A stretch of 64,000 nucleotides of DNA from JBJEXX01 sp051886215 (GTDB lineage Bacteria > Bacillota_I > Bacilli_A > RF39 > UBA660), in NCBI GenBank assembly GCA_051886215.1, contig JBJEXX010000038.1, forward strand, positions 1 through 64,000, read 5' to 3'. The notes beneath the pieces are model-generated. The model was not told the origin of the DNA, made no database searches, and worked only from the letters and a program-made list of their open reading frames with translations. Shown here one piece after another: positions 50,085 through 59,803 of this stretch (position 1 is the first letter of the stretch; each line of letters opens with the position of its first letter). The position numbers and the translations under genes are program-made.

Positions 50085-52526
50085 TTATTCTATAGGTGTT
50101 TCTTCTTCTGTTTCTATAACTTTAACTTTTGTTACAGAAGAAACCATTTGATTATCTTTCAAATTTATTAATCTTACACCTTGTGTAGCCCTTTTTAATG
50201 TAGATACCTGTTGTAAACTAATTCTTATAATAATACCACTATTAGTTATAATCATAATATCATCATTATCATCAACACATTGTAATGTAACCATTTTTCC
50301 ATTTTTATCGGTAATATTTAGGGCTTTTACACCTTTACTTCCTCTATGTGTTAATCTAAATTCATTAATTTCTGTCTTTTTACCATAACCTTTTTCAGTT
50401 ACAATTAAAACTTTAGCATTTTCATTACTAACAACTTCCATTCCAACAACATTATCTGTATTAATATTAAAGTCGATTCCTTTTACACCAGAAGCTGTTC
50501 TACCCATATTTCTTATTTCTGTTTCATTAAACCTAACCATTCTACCATTAGTAGCACCTATTATAATCTCATCAGATCCACTTGAAGCCTTAACAGAAAT
50601 TAGTTCATCATCTTCTCTCAAGGTAATTGCAATTTTACCACTTGTTCTAATATTATCAAATTCCGCTATAGAAGTTCTCTTTACTACACCTTTTTTAGTA
50701 CAGAATACAAAATAATTTTTATTATCATCTTTTGATCCAGTAATAACAGTAGTTATTTTTTCATCTTTATCTAAAGACAATAAATTAACAATAGGTAAAC
50801 CTTTAGATTGTCTACTATATTCAGGTACCTTATAACCCTTAATTCTATAAACTCTACCTTTATTACTAAAGAAGTATGCAAAATCATGAGTTTTCATAGA
50901 TATTAAATGTTCTACATAATCTTCTTCATTTGTAGACATTCCTTTAATACCAACACCACCACGATTTTGAGATTTAAATGTATTCTCCACAACTCTCTTA
51001 ATGTAACCATTATGTGTTAATGTTAAAATAACATTTTCAACAGGTATTAAAGACTCATCTTCTATATATTCAATAGCCGTCATATCAATATTTGTTCGAC
51101 GTTCATCACCGAACTTTTGTTTTATTTCTAATAATTCTTTTTTAATTACTGCTAAAACATTTGCGTCACTTGATAAGATAGTCTTTAATTCATCAATTAA
51201 TTTAAGCAATTCATCAAGTTCATTTTCTATTTTTTCTCTTTCTAATCCAGTTAAGCGACGTAATCTCATTTCTAAAATTGCGTTTGCTTGGGCTTCTGAT
51301 AATTTAAAATTATTCATTAAACCACTTCTGGCTTCGTCATCTGATTTAGAACCACGAATTAATTTAATAACAGCGTCAATATTATCTAAAGCAATCTTTA
51401 ATCCTTCTAATATGTGTACTCTTTTTTCAGCAACATCTAAATCAAACTTAGTTCTTCTTATTATAACTTCTTTTTGATAATCGATATATTTTACGATTAT
51501 ATCTTTTAAACATAACGTTTTTGGAACACCTTGATCTAACATTAAAAATATTATTCCATAACTAGTTTGTAAAGAAGTATGTTTATATAACTTATTAAGA
51601 ACAACTTGAGCATTTGCATCTTTTTTTAGAGTGATAGTAATTTTAATACCATCTTTCAAATCAGAATGATAATCTGCAATACCCTCAATCGTCTTATTAT
51701 GAACAAGTTCGGCAACTTTATTTTTTAATTCCAATGTATTTACACCATATGGAACTTCATCAATTATTATATATTGTCTACCATTTTTTTCCTCTATAGA
51801 AGCTTTACTTCTAATAGTAATAGAACCACGACCAGTCTCATAAGCCTTTCTAATTCCACTATTACCCAATATACTAGCACCTGTTGGAAAATCTGGACCT
51901 TTTATATATTCCATTAATCCATCTAAATCAATTTCTGGATTATCTATGTATGCAACGCATCCATCAATTACTTCTCCTAAATTATGAGGAGGAATATTAG
52001 TAGCCATACCAACCGCTATACCAGTAGTTCCATTTACTAAAATATTAGGAAAACGTGAAGGTAAAACTTCTGGTTCTTTTTCACTTTCATCAAAATTAGG
52101 TGTAAAATCAACTGTATTTTTATTTATATTTCTTAATAATTCTAAAGATATTTTTGAAAGACGAGATTCTGTATAACGCATTGCGGCAGCACCATATCCT
52201 TCAATATTACCAAAATTACCATGTCCATCAACAAGCATATATCTATAAGAAAAATCTTGTGCCATTCTAACCATAGCTTCATATATACTAGAATCACCAT
52301 GTGGATGATATTTACCCATTACATCTCCGACAATTCTAGCACTTTTTTTATGAGGTTTATCAGGGGTATATCCAGATTCATACATAGAATATAAAATTCT
52401 ACGATGAACAGGTTTTAATCCATCTCTTAAATCTGGAAGAGCACGTGCTACTATAACACTCATTGAATATTCCAAAAAGGAATCTTGTACTTCTTTTACT
52501 ATATTATTTTTTTCTAGTCTATCCAT
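50085..52526 (-). CDS. gyrA: DNA gyrase subunit A
   Basis: Breaks and reseals DNA for negative supercoiling. 813 residues. The quinolone-determining region reads KYHPHGDSSIYEAMVRMAQ, with Ser at E. coli position 83 and Glu at 87, normal for Gram-positives. The catalytic Tyr is in AAMRYTESRLS. Six C-terminal beta-pinwheel repeats include the GyrA box (QNRGGVGIKGM). It follows gyrB after 11 bases. The gene ends in a parS-containing hairpin. Confidence 0.98.
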   Translation of the reverse strand: MDRLEKNNIVKEVQDSFLEYSMSVIVARALPDLRDGLKPVHRRILYSMYESGYTPDKPHKKSARIVGDVMGKYHPHGDSSIYEAMVRMAQDFSYRYMLVDGHGNFGNIEGYGAAAMRYTESRLSKISLELLRNINKNTVDFTPNFDESEKEPEVLPSRFPNILVNGTTGIAVGMATNIPPHNLGEVIDGCVAYIDNPEIDLDGLMEYIKGPDFPTGASILGNSGIRKAYETGRGSITIRSKASIEEKNGRQYIIIDEVPYGVNTLELKNKVAELVHNKTIEGIADYHSDLKDGIKITITLKKDANAQVVLNKLYKHTSLQTSYGIIFLMLDQGVPKTLCLKDIIVKYIDYQKEVIIRRTKFDLDVAEKRVHILEGLKIALDNIDAVIKLIRGSKSDDEARSGLMNNFKLSEAQANAILEMRLRRLTGLEREKIENELDELLKLIDELKTILSSDANVLAVIKKELLEIKQKFGDERRTNIDMTAIEYIEDESLIPVENVILTLTHNGYIKRVVENTFKSQNRGGVGIKGMSTNEEDYVEHLISMKTHDFAYFFSNKGRVYRIKGYKVPEYSRQSKGLPIVNLLSLDKDEKITTVITGSKDDNKNYFVFCTKKGVVKRTSIAEFDNIRTSGKIAITLREDDELISVKASSGSDEIIIGATNGRMVRFNETEIRNMGRTASGVKGIDFNINTDNVVGMEVVSNENAKVLIVTEKGYGKKTEINEFRLTHRGSKGVKALNITDKNGKMVTLQCVDDNDDIMIITNSGIIIRISLQQVSTLKRATQGVRLINLKDNQMVSSVTKVKVIETEEETPIE

Positions 52527-52537
52527 ACTACACCCTC

Positions 52538-54463
52538 CTATACATCTAGATTTTCTACATATGTAGCATTTGTTTCAATAAATTCTCGACGAGGTTCAAC
52601 TTCCTCACCCATAAGTTTAGAAAAAACTTCATCTGCAGCAATTGTATCTTCAACAGTTATTTGTCTTAAAATACGTTTATTAATATCCATAGTTGTCTCA
52701 TTCAACTCTTCTGCATCCATTTCTCCTAAACCTTTCATACGCATAATATCATATTTAGTATTAGGACTTAATGTGGCTAAATATTCATCGCGTTCTTGTT
52801 CATTTAAAACATATTTAATAGTTTTACCATGCTTTATAACAAATAAAGGTGGTTGTGCAGCATATACATGTCCTGCTTCTACTATAGGTCTAAAGAAACG
52901 ATAAAATAAAGTTAATAATAAAACTCTAATATGACTACCATCAACATCGGCATCGGTCATTATTATTATCTTATGATAACGTAATTTAGATAAATCAAAA
53001 TCATCACCAATACCAGTTCCAAAAGCAGTTATAATTGTTCTTATTTCTTCATTTGATAAAGCTCTATCCAATCTTGCTTTTTCCACATTAAGAATCTTTC
53101 CACGCAAAGGTAATATAGCTTGTGTCATACTATTTCTACCTTTAATGGCAGATCCACCTGCCGAATCTCCTTCGACTAAGAATATTTCACTTTCTGAAGC
53201 ATCTTTACTTTTACAATCAGATAATTTTCCATAAAAATTAGTTATATCTAAATCACCTTTTCGTCTTGTCAATTCACGAGCTTTCTTAGCGGCAACTCTC
53301 GCACGACTAGCAGTCATTGACTTATCAACAATTATCTTAGCTTCATCTGGATGTTCCATTAAAAATCTTTCAAAAGCTTGTGAAAATATTTTGTCTGCAA
53401 TACCACGAACTTCACTATTCCCTAATTTTGTTTTTGTTTGTCCTTCAAATTGTGGATTAGGATGTTTAATAGATATTATCATTGTAAGACCTTCGCGTAC
53501 ATCTTCTCCACTAAGACCATCATCATTTTGTTTTAAAAATCCATTACTAGTTGCATATTTATTCAAAATTCTTGTTAAAGCACGTCTTACTCCATCTTCA
53601 TGAGTACCACCTTCAGGTGTAGTTATATTATTAACAAAAGAATATATGCTAGAATTATATGTTTCATTATATTGTAGAGCTACTTCAACTTTTATATCCT
53701 TATCTTCACCTTCTACGTCAATAATAGTTGGTTGAATAGGATTTTTATTTTTATTAAGCATTTCTACATATTCTACTAAACCACCCTCATAGTGAAAAGA
53801 ATCTTTCTTATCGGCAACTCTATCATCATATAAAGAAATTCTTAGACCTTTATTTAAAAAAGCAAGTTCTTTTAATCTAGTTTTTAAAATATCATAGTCA
53901 TAAACAGTTGTTTCTGTAAATATTGCATCATCTGGTAAAAAAGTAACTGTTGTTCCTGTTCTATTAGAATCACATTTATCAATAATTTTAAGTGGTTCTT
54001 CAGGATGTCCTCCCCTACTATATCTTTGATAATAAACATTACCATTTTTATATACTTTAACCTCTAACCAATCACTTAAAGCATTTACAACACTGGCACC
54101 AACTCCATGGAGACCACCACTAACTTTATAGCCACCACCACCAAATTTACCACCAGCATGCAATACTGTATAAACTGTTTCAACAGTACTTTTACCTGTT
54201 TTTGGATGAATATCAACAGGAATTCCTCTACCATCATCTTTTACTGTTATACTATTATCTTTGCCAACTGTTACTTCAATGTGTTTACAATATCCTGCTA
54301 AAGCTTCATCTATTGCATTATCTACTATTTCCCAAACTAAGTGATGTAATCCTCTCGAACTAGTAGAACCAATATACATTCCTGGTCTTTTTCTTACTGC
54401 TTCTAATCCTTCTAATACTTGAATTGAAGAAGAATCATATGTATTATTTTCTTGTTTCATCAT
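52538..54463 (-). CDS. gyrB: DNA gyrase subunit B
   Basis: ATPase and Toprim subunit of gyrase, 641 residues: GHKL ATPase motifs (VRKRPGMYIGSTSSRGLHHL, DDGRGIPVDIH, GLHGVGASVVNALS), transducer domain, and Toprim VEGDSAGGSAIKGRN with GRILN-like PLRGKILNVEKAR. IMTDADVDGSHI holds the Mg-binding acidic residues. Two tandem ATGs follow GAGGTAG; I keep the first. Confidence 0.98.
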   Translation of the reverse strand: MMKQENNTYDSSSIQVLEGLEAVRKRPGMYIGSTSSRGLHHLVWEIVDNAIDEALAGYCKHIEVTVGKDNSITVKDDGRGIPVDIHPKTGKSTVETVYTVLHAGGKFGGGGYKVSGGLHGVGASVVNALSDWLEVKVYKNGNVYYQRYSRGGHPEEPLKIIDKCDSNRTGTTVTFLPDDAIFTETTVYDYDILKTRLKELAFLNKGLRISLYDDRVADKKDSFHYEGGLVEYVEMLNKNKNPIQPTIIDVEGEDKDIKVEVALQYNETYNSSIYSFVNNITTPEGGTHEDGVRRALTRILNKYATSNGFLKQNDDGLSGEDVREGLTMIISIKHPNPQFEGQTKTKLGNSEVRGIADKIFSQAFERFLMEHPDEAKIIVDKSMTASRARVAAKKARELTRRKGDLDITNFYGKLSDCKSKDASESEIFLVEGDSAGGSAIKGRNSMTQAILPLRGKILNVEKARLDRALSNEEIRTIITAFGTGIGDDFDLSKLRYHKIIIMTDADVDGSHIRVLLLTLFYRFFRPIVEAGHVYAAQPPLFVIKHGKTIKYVLNEQERDEYLATLSPNTKYDIMRMKGLGEMDAEELNETTMDINKRILRQITVEDTIAADEVFSKLMGEEVEPRREFIETNATYVENLDV

Positions 54464-54465
54464 TT

Positions 54466-55575
54466 CTACCTCTCTTCTATATTTCCATTTTTTACATAAT
54501 ATATTTTTGATTTATTCAACAAACTTTTATTAATACCCCTAATATTAGTTGTAGTTATAATTGTTTGTATATCATTACTTATAAATTTTACCAATTTATT
54601 TCTTTTACTTTTATCAATCTCACTAAATATATCATCTAATAACAATACTGGATGAATATTTTTTTCTTCTTTAAATAAATATATTTCCGCTATTTTAAAA
54701 CAAATAACAGCCAATCTTTGTTGTCCTTGGGATCCAAAAGTTTTTAAGGTCATATCATCGATATAAAAAGAAAATTCATCTCTATGAGGTCCATATAAAG
54801 TCATACCTTGCAATTTTTCTTTATAAAAACTTTTTTTCAATTTATCTTTATATATTTGTTCTATATTTTCATAAGAAAAGTCAGTAAATTCAAATTGATT
54901 TTCATATTTTATATTTAGACCTTTAACTCCTGTTATTTCATAATAAATAGAACCTAAATATTTATTTATATTATTTATAAATTCATTACGTTTTTGATAT
55001 ATATATATACCTTTTTCTATAAGTTTATCTGTTAATATATCAAAATATCTCTCATCAATATATCCATTAGAATATAAAAGTTTTAAAAATTCATTTCTAT
55101 TTTTCAACAATTTATTATATTCATTATATATATTAATATAATTATCCGATAATTGACTTATTTCAATATTCAATAAATTTCTTCTTATAGAAGGAGACCC
55201 CTTTATAATTTCTAAATCATCAGGTGTAAAAAGTATTACATTTAAATTAGATATATAATTTGATATTTTTTTTATATGAGTTTTATTAACAAATACTTTT
55301 TTTTCATTTTTATTAATAAAAATTTCTAATTCGTTATTAAAATCATCATTATTTACAATACCAATTATTCTAGTAAATTCCTCATTAAATTTGATTAAAT
55401 TTAATGAGGAAGAAGTTCTTGGTGATTTTGTTAAAGCTAATACATAAATAGATTCTAAAATATTAGTTTTTCCTTGAGCATTACTTCCTACAAATATATT
55501 TATCCCTTTATTTAATTTAATATCGATTTTTTTATAATTTCTAAAATTCAATAGTTTAATTTTTTTAATTATCAC
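54466..55575 (-). CDS. recF: DNA replication and repair protein RecF
   Basis: SMC-like ATPase that helps load RecA at gaps. 369 residues with Walker A GSNAQGKTNILESIYVL, signature LYGPHRDEFSFYID, and FGSQGQQRLAVICFKIAEIY then LLLDDIFSEID. The start is GTG at 55575, with no ribosome site of its own; it overlaps the TGA of a tiny upstream reading frame that has one, which implies translational coupling. The usual yaaA (S4) gene between dnaN and recF is replaced by a comK homologue. Confidence 0.95.
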   Translation of the reverse strand: MIIKKIKLLNFRNYKKIDIKLNKGINIFVGSNAQGKTNILESIYVLALTKSPRTSSSLNLIKFNEEFTRIIGIVNNDDFNNELEIFINKNEKKVFVNKTHIKKISNYISNLNVILFTPDDLEIIKGSPSIRRNLLNIEISQLSDNYINIYNEYNKLLKNRNEFLKLLYSNGYIDERYFDILTDKLIEKGIYIYQKRNEFINNINKYLGSIYYEITGVKGLNIKYENQFEFTDFSYENIEQIYKDKLKKSFYKEKLQGMTLYGPHRDEFSFYIDDMTLKTFGSQGQQRLAVICFKIAEIYLFKEEKNIHPVLLLDDIFSEIDKSKRNKLVKFISNDIQTIITTTNIRGINKSLLNKSKIYYVKNGNIEER

Positions 55576-55598
55576 GTTTTTAGTTCATAAACACTCAT
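55572..55598 (-). CDS. possible 8-codon leader ORF coupled to recF
   Basis: ATG at 55598, placed after AAAAGGTGATTAT, encodes MSVYELKT and ends in TGA that overlaps the recF GTG (GTGA). It provides the only good ribosome site ahead of recF. It could be a relic of yaaA or simply a coupling device. Confidence 0.4.
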   Translation of the reverse strand: MSVYELKT

Positions 55599-55681
55599 AT
55601 AATCACCTTTTATATATTTTTAATACTCCTATACACACACAATAATATTATACCATAAATCAAATAAAAAAGGTCAAAAAT

Positions 55682-56128
55682 TTAACATTTTTGCCTTTTT
55701 CTTAATAGGGATTCTAGTCTAGTCGCACGAAATATTTGATTTTCAATTATTCTAAATGAAGAAGGGACTACTATTTTCTTATTATTTGAAAAATATATTA
55801 TTGTTTTTAGGGATTTTTTTTCTATTTTTTCTATATTATTTAGTGATAACCATATACAAGAATCGAGGAAGGGTGATTCGGTTGGGAAAAAAATTAATGA
55901 TTTACTTTCTTCAATTACTATAGGTAGTTTATAACTAGCTCCTAAAATATGTTTGCTACCTAATCTTCTACCTTCGTATGTACTCCCATAATACATACAA
56001 CTATTATCCATTATTTCTGTGCAACTACCATTATATTCAAAAGTTGATTCTTTTTCATATACCATAACACTATTTTCATTTATTGGAACTAATGCTAAAG
56101 TATCTTCTGTAATTTCGTAAGTGTCCAT
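55682..56128 (-). CDS. comK: ComK-like competence transcription factor
   Basis: 148 residues. YEITEDTLALVP, IMDNSCMYYGSTYEGRRLGS, LGASYKLPIVI, FFPTESPFLDSCIWLSLNNI and ENQIFRATRLESLL line up in order with B. subtilis ComK (192 residues), which activates DNA-uptake genes by binding AT-boxes. The C-terminal 40 or so residues of ComK are missing. The start follows AGGGGGA. It lies between dnaN and recF, an uncommon place. A hairpin-forming inverted repeat precedes the ribosome site. K-boxes cannot be called safely in such AT-rich DNA. Confidence 0.85.
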   Translation of the reverse strand: MDTYEITEDTLALVPINENSVMVYEKESTFEYNGSCTEIMDNSCMYYGSTYEGRRLGSKHILGASYKLPIVIEESKSLIFFPTESPFLDSCIWLSLNNIEKIEKKSLKTIIYFSNNKKIVVPSSFRIIENQIFRATRLESLLRKRQKC

Positions 56129-56140
56129 ATATTCCCCCTA

Positions 56141-56162
56141 TACTTACAATTTCATGTAAGTA
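56141..56162. repeat. inverted repeat in the comK 5' region
   Basis: TACTTAC and GTAAGTA are perfect 7-bp arms with an 8-base spacer, about 4 bases upstream of the ribosome site. It could be an operator or an mRNA hairpin limiting ComK synthesis. Confidence 0.5.
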
Positions 56163-56248
56163 CCCATACTATATCACTTCTATATGTCACATTATGTCGT
56201 TTTATATACATAAAATTAAAAAATATAAAAATTTTTAGTTTTTATATT

Positions 56249-57373
56249 TTAATAAGTCCTAATAGGTAAAACTAACTCGGTTAAAGTCTTATCTTCTTCA
56301 GAATTTAAAATTATAGGTTTAACTTCTCCAAAAAAGTTAATATCAACATTTTCTGTGGAAAAAGCTTTTAAAGCATCCATCATATATTTAGAACTAAATG
56401 AAATTTTAATAGTTTCATTGACATCATTATTAATATTTAATTTTTCCTCCACTCTACCTATTTCAGCAACAGTAGATCTTAATGTTAATTTATTTTGTTC
56501 TATTTCTAAAGTTATAATATTCTTTTCTTTATCATTTGCTAATATACTAGCACGATCTATAGAATTATAAAATTCACTTATATTTAATTTTATAGTAAGT
56601 ATTGGATCTGTAGGTATCAAATTTGAAGTATTTGGATAACTACCATTAATTAATCTAGATTGAAAAATACAATTATCTGTTTTAAAAATTACTTTATTAT
56701 TAAATATATATAAATTAATTTTATCATCTTCATCAATAATTTTAGAAAAATCAATAATATTTTTACTAGGAATAATAATATTAAAATTATCATCTATATT
56801 ATCATTGTTTACTTCTACAAATTTTCTAGATAATCTGTAAGAATCTGTTGAATTACACTCTATTATATTACCAACAAGTTTTAAATTAATACCTGTTAAA
56901 GTTGGTTTAGATTCATCATTGCTAGTTGCAAAACAAGTTTGATTAACTATATTAAATATATCTATTCCCTCCAAAGAAACAAAGTTATTATTAATATTTA
57001 AATCTATATCAGGATATTCATTAGAATTAATTCCATTTAAATTAAATTCACTATTATCTGTATATATTAATATTTTTAAAGAATCAATAACTTCAATATT
57101 TATATATTCATCAGGAAGTTTTCTAACAATATCTAATATATATCTTCCTTGTATTACTATACTACCCTCTTTTTCGATAATTAAATCTTTATTATTTGAT
57201 TTTAAAGTTGTTTGTATACTTATATCATTATCACTGGCAGTTAATACTAAACTATCTTTAAATAATTCAAATTTAATTCCTGCTAAAACGGGAATTATAT
57301 TTTTACTGGATAAAGCTTTAGAAACCTTATTAAGTTCTTCTAACAATAAATTCTTTTTAATTTTTAATTTCAT
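56249..57373 (-). CDS. dnaN: DNA polymerase III beta sliding clamp
   Basis: 374 residues in three related domains. MKLKIKKNLLLEELNKVSKALSSK at the start, IVIQGRYILDIVRKLPDE in domain 1, ATSNDESKPTLTGINLKL in domain 2, and the C-terminal LTELVLPIRTY strand forming the protein-binding pocket. The 123-base gap to dnaA holds a TTTCCACA half-match to a DnaA box on the minus strand. Confidence 0.98.
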   Translation of the reverse strand: MKLKIKKNLLLEELNKVSKALSSKNIIPVLAGIKFELFKDSLVLTASDNDISIQTTLKSNNKDLIIEKEGSIVIQGRYILDIVRKLPDEYINIEVIDSLKILIYTDNSEFNLNGINSNEYPDIDLNINNNFVSLEGIDIFNIVNQTCFATSNDESKPTLTGINLKLVGNIIECNSTDSYRLSRKFVEVNNDNIDDNFNIIIPSKNIIDFSKIIDEDDKINLYIFNNKVIFKTDNCIFQSRLINGSYPNTSNLIPTDPILTIKLNISEFYNSIDRASILANDKEKNIITLEIEQNKLTLRSTVAEIGRVEEKLNINNDVNETIKISFSSKYMMDALKAFSTENVDINFFGEVKPIILNSEEDKTLTELVLPIRTY

Positions 57374-57496
57374 ATTTATTCCTTCTTTCTTATATATTTA
57401 TTTATTATATTGCTGTGGAAATTGTTTAAAACTTATTTTTATCTTATATTATAAGACTTTTATAAAGTTTTCTCTGTTTATAACATGTTTAAAATT

Positions 57497-58879
57497 TTAT
57501 TTTTTTCCACAGTAAGTAATTTCATTTGTTAATGTTTCAATAATTTCTTTCAATTCTTTATTAACTTTCAGTTCTCTTTCTATTTTATCACAAGAGTGAA
57601 TTACTGTAGAATGATCTTTTCCTCCAAATTCAATACCTAATTTTGGAAAAGATTCATCTGTATATTTTCTACACAAATACATAGCTATTTGTCTAGGAAA
57701 AGCTACTTTATAGTTTCTTTTTTTACTTCTAATATCCTCAATAGTAATTTGAAAGTATTCTGCTACTATTCTTTGAATTTTATGGACATTGTCTTTTTCA
57801 TATGTTCCTTTACTAACATAATCCTTTAAAGCATCCATTGCTAGATCTAATGATATTTTTGAACCCCCCATAATTGAAGAATATGCTAATAATCTAGTAA
57901 TGGAACCTTCTAATTGTCTAACATCACTACCCATATTCGCAGAAATATATTCAATAACCTCTTCAGGAATATCTTTTTCAATATTACCTGCAATAATTTT
58001 TTTTCTAAGTATTTCTTTTCTTAATTCAATATCAGGTGGATATATATCAACAGTTAATCCCCAACAAAATCTTGTTCTTAAACGATCTTCTAATAATTTT
58101 AAATCATCGGGAGATCTATCTGAAGATATAATAATTTGTTTATTATCATTATATAATGAATTAAAAGTGTGAAAAAATTCTTGTTGAGTTTGAGTTGCGC
58201 CTCCTAAAAATTGTATATCGTCAATAATCAGAACATCTACATTACGATATTTATTTTTAAAAAAGTCAACATAATCAAAATTTGTTCCATTACTGTCTTT
58301 TTTATTTAGACCTATGAAGTCTTGAATAAATTGATCACTAGTAACATATAGAACTTTTTTATTTGAATTTCTTACTATATAATTTCCTATCGCATGCATC
58401 AAATGTGTTTTTCCTAGACCACTATTACCGTAAATAAATAAAGGATTATACATTTTCCCTGGATTTTCTGCAACAGAAACAGCGGCGGCATGTGCAAATT
58501 TATTACTATTCCCTACTACAAATGTCTCAAAGTTATAATTTGCAATTAAATTAGAGTCAAAATTATTATCAACACTATTACATTTATTGTTAATATCATT
58601 TTCTACAAAATTATTAGTAGAAGACTTATTTTTTATATCTTCTTCCAACTCTTCTTTTAAAAAATATTTTATTTCCCTAAAATTTGAATCATATTTTAAA
58701 ATAATGTTTTCAAGTATATCTTTATAATTTTCTTCTAAATGTTTTTTGTGTATAGACATTGGAACAATTACTCTGAATATACCATCTTGTTTATCATATA
58801 ATAAAGTTTCTTCAAACCAAGTTTGAAAAGATAAAGAAGATATATGTTCTTTTAAATCATTTAAAATATTATCCCACAT
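57497..58879 (-). CDS. dnaA: chromosomal replication initiator DnaA
   Basis: 460 residues: N-terminal helicase-loading domain I (about 1-80), a short Asn/Asp-rich linker, AAA+ domain with GNSGLGKTHLMHAIG and LIIDDIQFLGG, arginine finger in LEDRLRTRFCWGL, and C-terminal DnaA-box reader with GGKDHSTVIHSCDKI. The ATG at 58879 (MWDNIL) is chosen over GTG 58888, which lies within the ribosome site. It reads away from the origin. Confidence 0.98.
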   Translation of the reverse strand: MWDNILNDLKEHISSLSFQTWFEETLLYDKQDGIFRVIVPMSIHKKHLEENYKDILENIILKYDSNFREIKYFLKEELEEDIKNKSSTNNFVENDINNKCNSVDNNFDSNLIANYNFETFVVGNSNKFAHAAAVSVAENPGKMYNPLFIYGNSGLGKTHLMHAIGNYIVRNSNKKVLYVTSDQFIQDFIGLNKKDSNGTNFDYVDFFKNKYRNVDVLIIDDIQFLGGATQTQQEFFHTFNSLYNDNKQIIISSDRSPDDLKLLEDRLRTRFCWGLTVDIYPPDIELRKEILRKKIIAGNIEKDIPEEVIEYISANMGSDVRQLEGSITRLLAYSSIMGGSKISLDLAMDALKDYVSKGTYEKDNVHKIQRIVAEYFQITIEDIRSKKRNYKVAFPRQIAMYLCRKYTDESFPKLGIEFGGKDHSTVIHSCDKIERELKVNKELKEIIETLTNEITYCGKK

Positions 58880-59231
58880 CTTTATCACTTCCCCACCTGA
58901 ATTTATAAGATTAATAACAATTTTATTGTAAAATAATTTTTCTAAAAAATAAAGCTATTTTCTAAAAAATATTGTTATAAACAACTTATTAACAAGGTTA
59001 TCAACAACTATTTTCTATGAAATATAAGAAAAAAACTAACTTATCAACAAATTTGTTTACTTTATATAATAAACAAGGTTAATAAAATTATCAACATAAT
59101 TGTGAAAAATGTTAATAACTTTTTAAAGTCATAATATATATATAAATAAAAATAATGTTTATTAACAATAAGTGTGAATAAATAAAAAAACAAAAAAAGT
59201 TATTGTTAATAATTTTTTTTTTGCTAATTTG
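58880..59231. other. replication origin (oriC)
   Basis: The intergenic region between divergent dnaA and rpmH holds clustered DnaA-box-like 9-mers. TTATCAACA occurs at 58998, 59041 and 59088; TTATTAACA at 58986 and 59159, and reversed at 59110 and 59204. The stretch 59120-59230 is almost pure A/T and would serve as the unwinding element. Gene strand switches here in the whole window. No exact TTATCCACA is seen. A direct repeat (TTTCTAAAAAATA) lies at about 58940-58975. Confidence 0.88.
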
Positions 59232-59260
59232 TTGACAAAATAATATAATTTTATTACAAT
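59232..59260 (+). promoter_or_regulatory. promoter for rpmH
   Basis: -35 TTGACA (59232-59237), a 17-base spacer and -10 TACAAT (59255-59260); 30 bases before the ATG. Confidence 0.85.
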
Positions 59261-59289
59261 AAATGAGATTTATGTCTGGAGGTGGAATT

Positions 59290-59412
59290 ATGAAAAGACC
59301 TTATCAACCAAATAATAGAAAAAAATCAAAAAAGATGGGCTTTTTTGCAAGAATGAAAAATAAAATTGTTGCAAGACGCCGTAGAAAAGGACGCAAAAGG
59401 TTATCTAAATAA
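59290..59412 (+). CDS. rpmH: 50S ribosomal protein L34 (shortened)
   Basis: 40 residues: MKRPYQPNNRKKSKKMGFFA followed by RMKNK, IVARRRRKGRKRLSK. The usual L34 is 44 residues with a KNGRKVLARRRAKGR segment; here about four residues around NGRK are missing. Very basic, binds 23S rRNA. The ATG follows GGAGGTGGA. Confidence 0.96.
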   Translation: MKRPYQPNNRKKSKKMGFFARMKNKIVARRRRKGRKRLSK

Positions 59413-59413
59413 T

Positions 59414-59442
59414 CCACTGTATATAAAAAACAGTGGTTTTTT
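59414..59442 (+). terminator. terminator after rpmH
   Basis: CCACTG ... CAGTGG followed by TTTTTT, two bases past the stop. A TATAAT at 59445-59450 just after may start rnpA separately. Confidence 0.88.
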
Positions 59443-59466
59443 AGTATAATATTTGTAGGTGATTTT

Positions 59467-59802
59467 ATGAAAAAAATAAATATAGTAAAAGAAAATAAAG
59501 TATTTAATGATATTATAAATAATTCTAAATGTGTAAAAAATAATAACTTGGTTTTATATTATAAAAAAAATGAAAATAACAAATACTACAGATTTGGAAT
59601 ATCAGTTGGGAAAAAAATAGGAAAAGCAGTTACTAGAAATAAATTAAAAAGACAAATTAGAAACATAATAGATATTAATAAAAATTACTATGAAAATAAT
59701 AAAGATTATATTATAATAATAAGGAAAGGTTGTTTAAATTGTTCTTTTGAACAAATGAATAAAAGTTTTTTAGATTTGATAAAAAAATATGAAAGAGGCT
59801 AA
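59467..59802 (+). CDS. rnpA: ribonuclease P protein component
   Basis: Protein cofactor of RNase P, which matures tRNA 5' ends. 111 residues with FGISVGKKIGKAVTRNKLKR then QIRNI, the RNR signature that contacts the RNA, and a C-terminal DYIIIIRKGCLNCSF strand-helix. The stop is one base before the yidC ATG. Confidence 0.96.
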   Translation: MKKINIVKENKVFNDIINNSKCVKNNNLVLYYKKNENNKYYRFGISVGKKIGKAVTRNKLKRQIRNIIDINKNYYENNKDYIIIIRKGCLNCSFEQMNKSFLDLIKKYERG

Positions 59803-59803
59803 T

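Noticed and set aside
56163..56248. ComK boxes (AAAA-N5-TTTT) upstream of comK
   Set aside because: The region is so AT-rich that matches arise by chance; spacing of paired boxes is not convincing.
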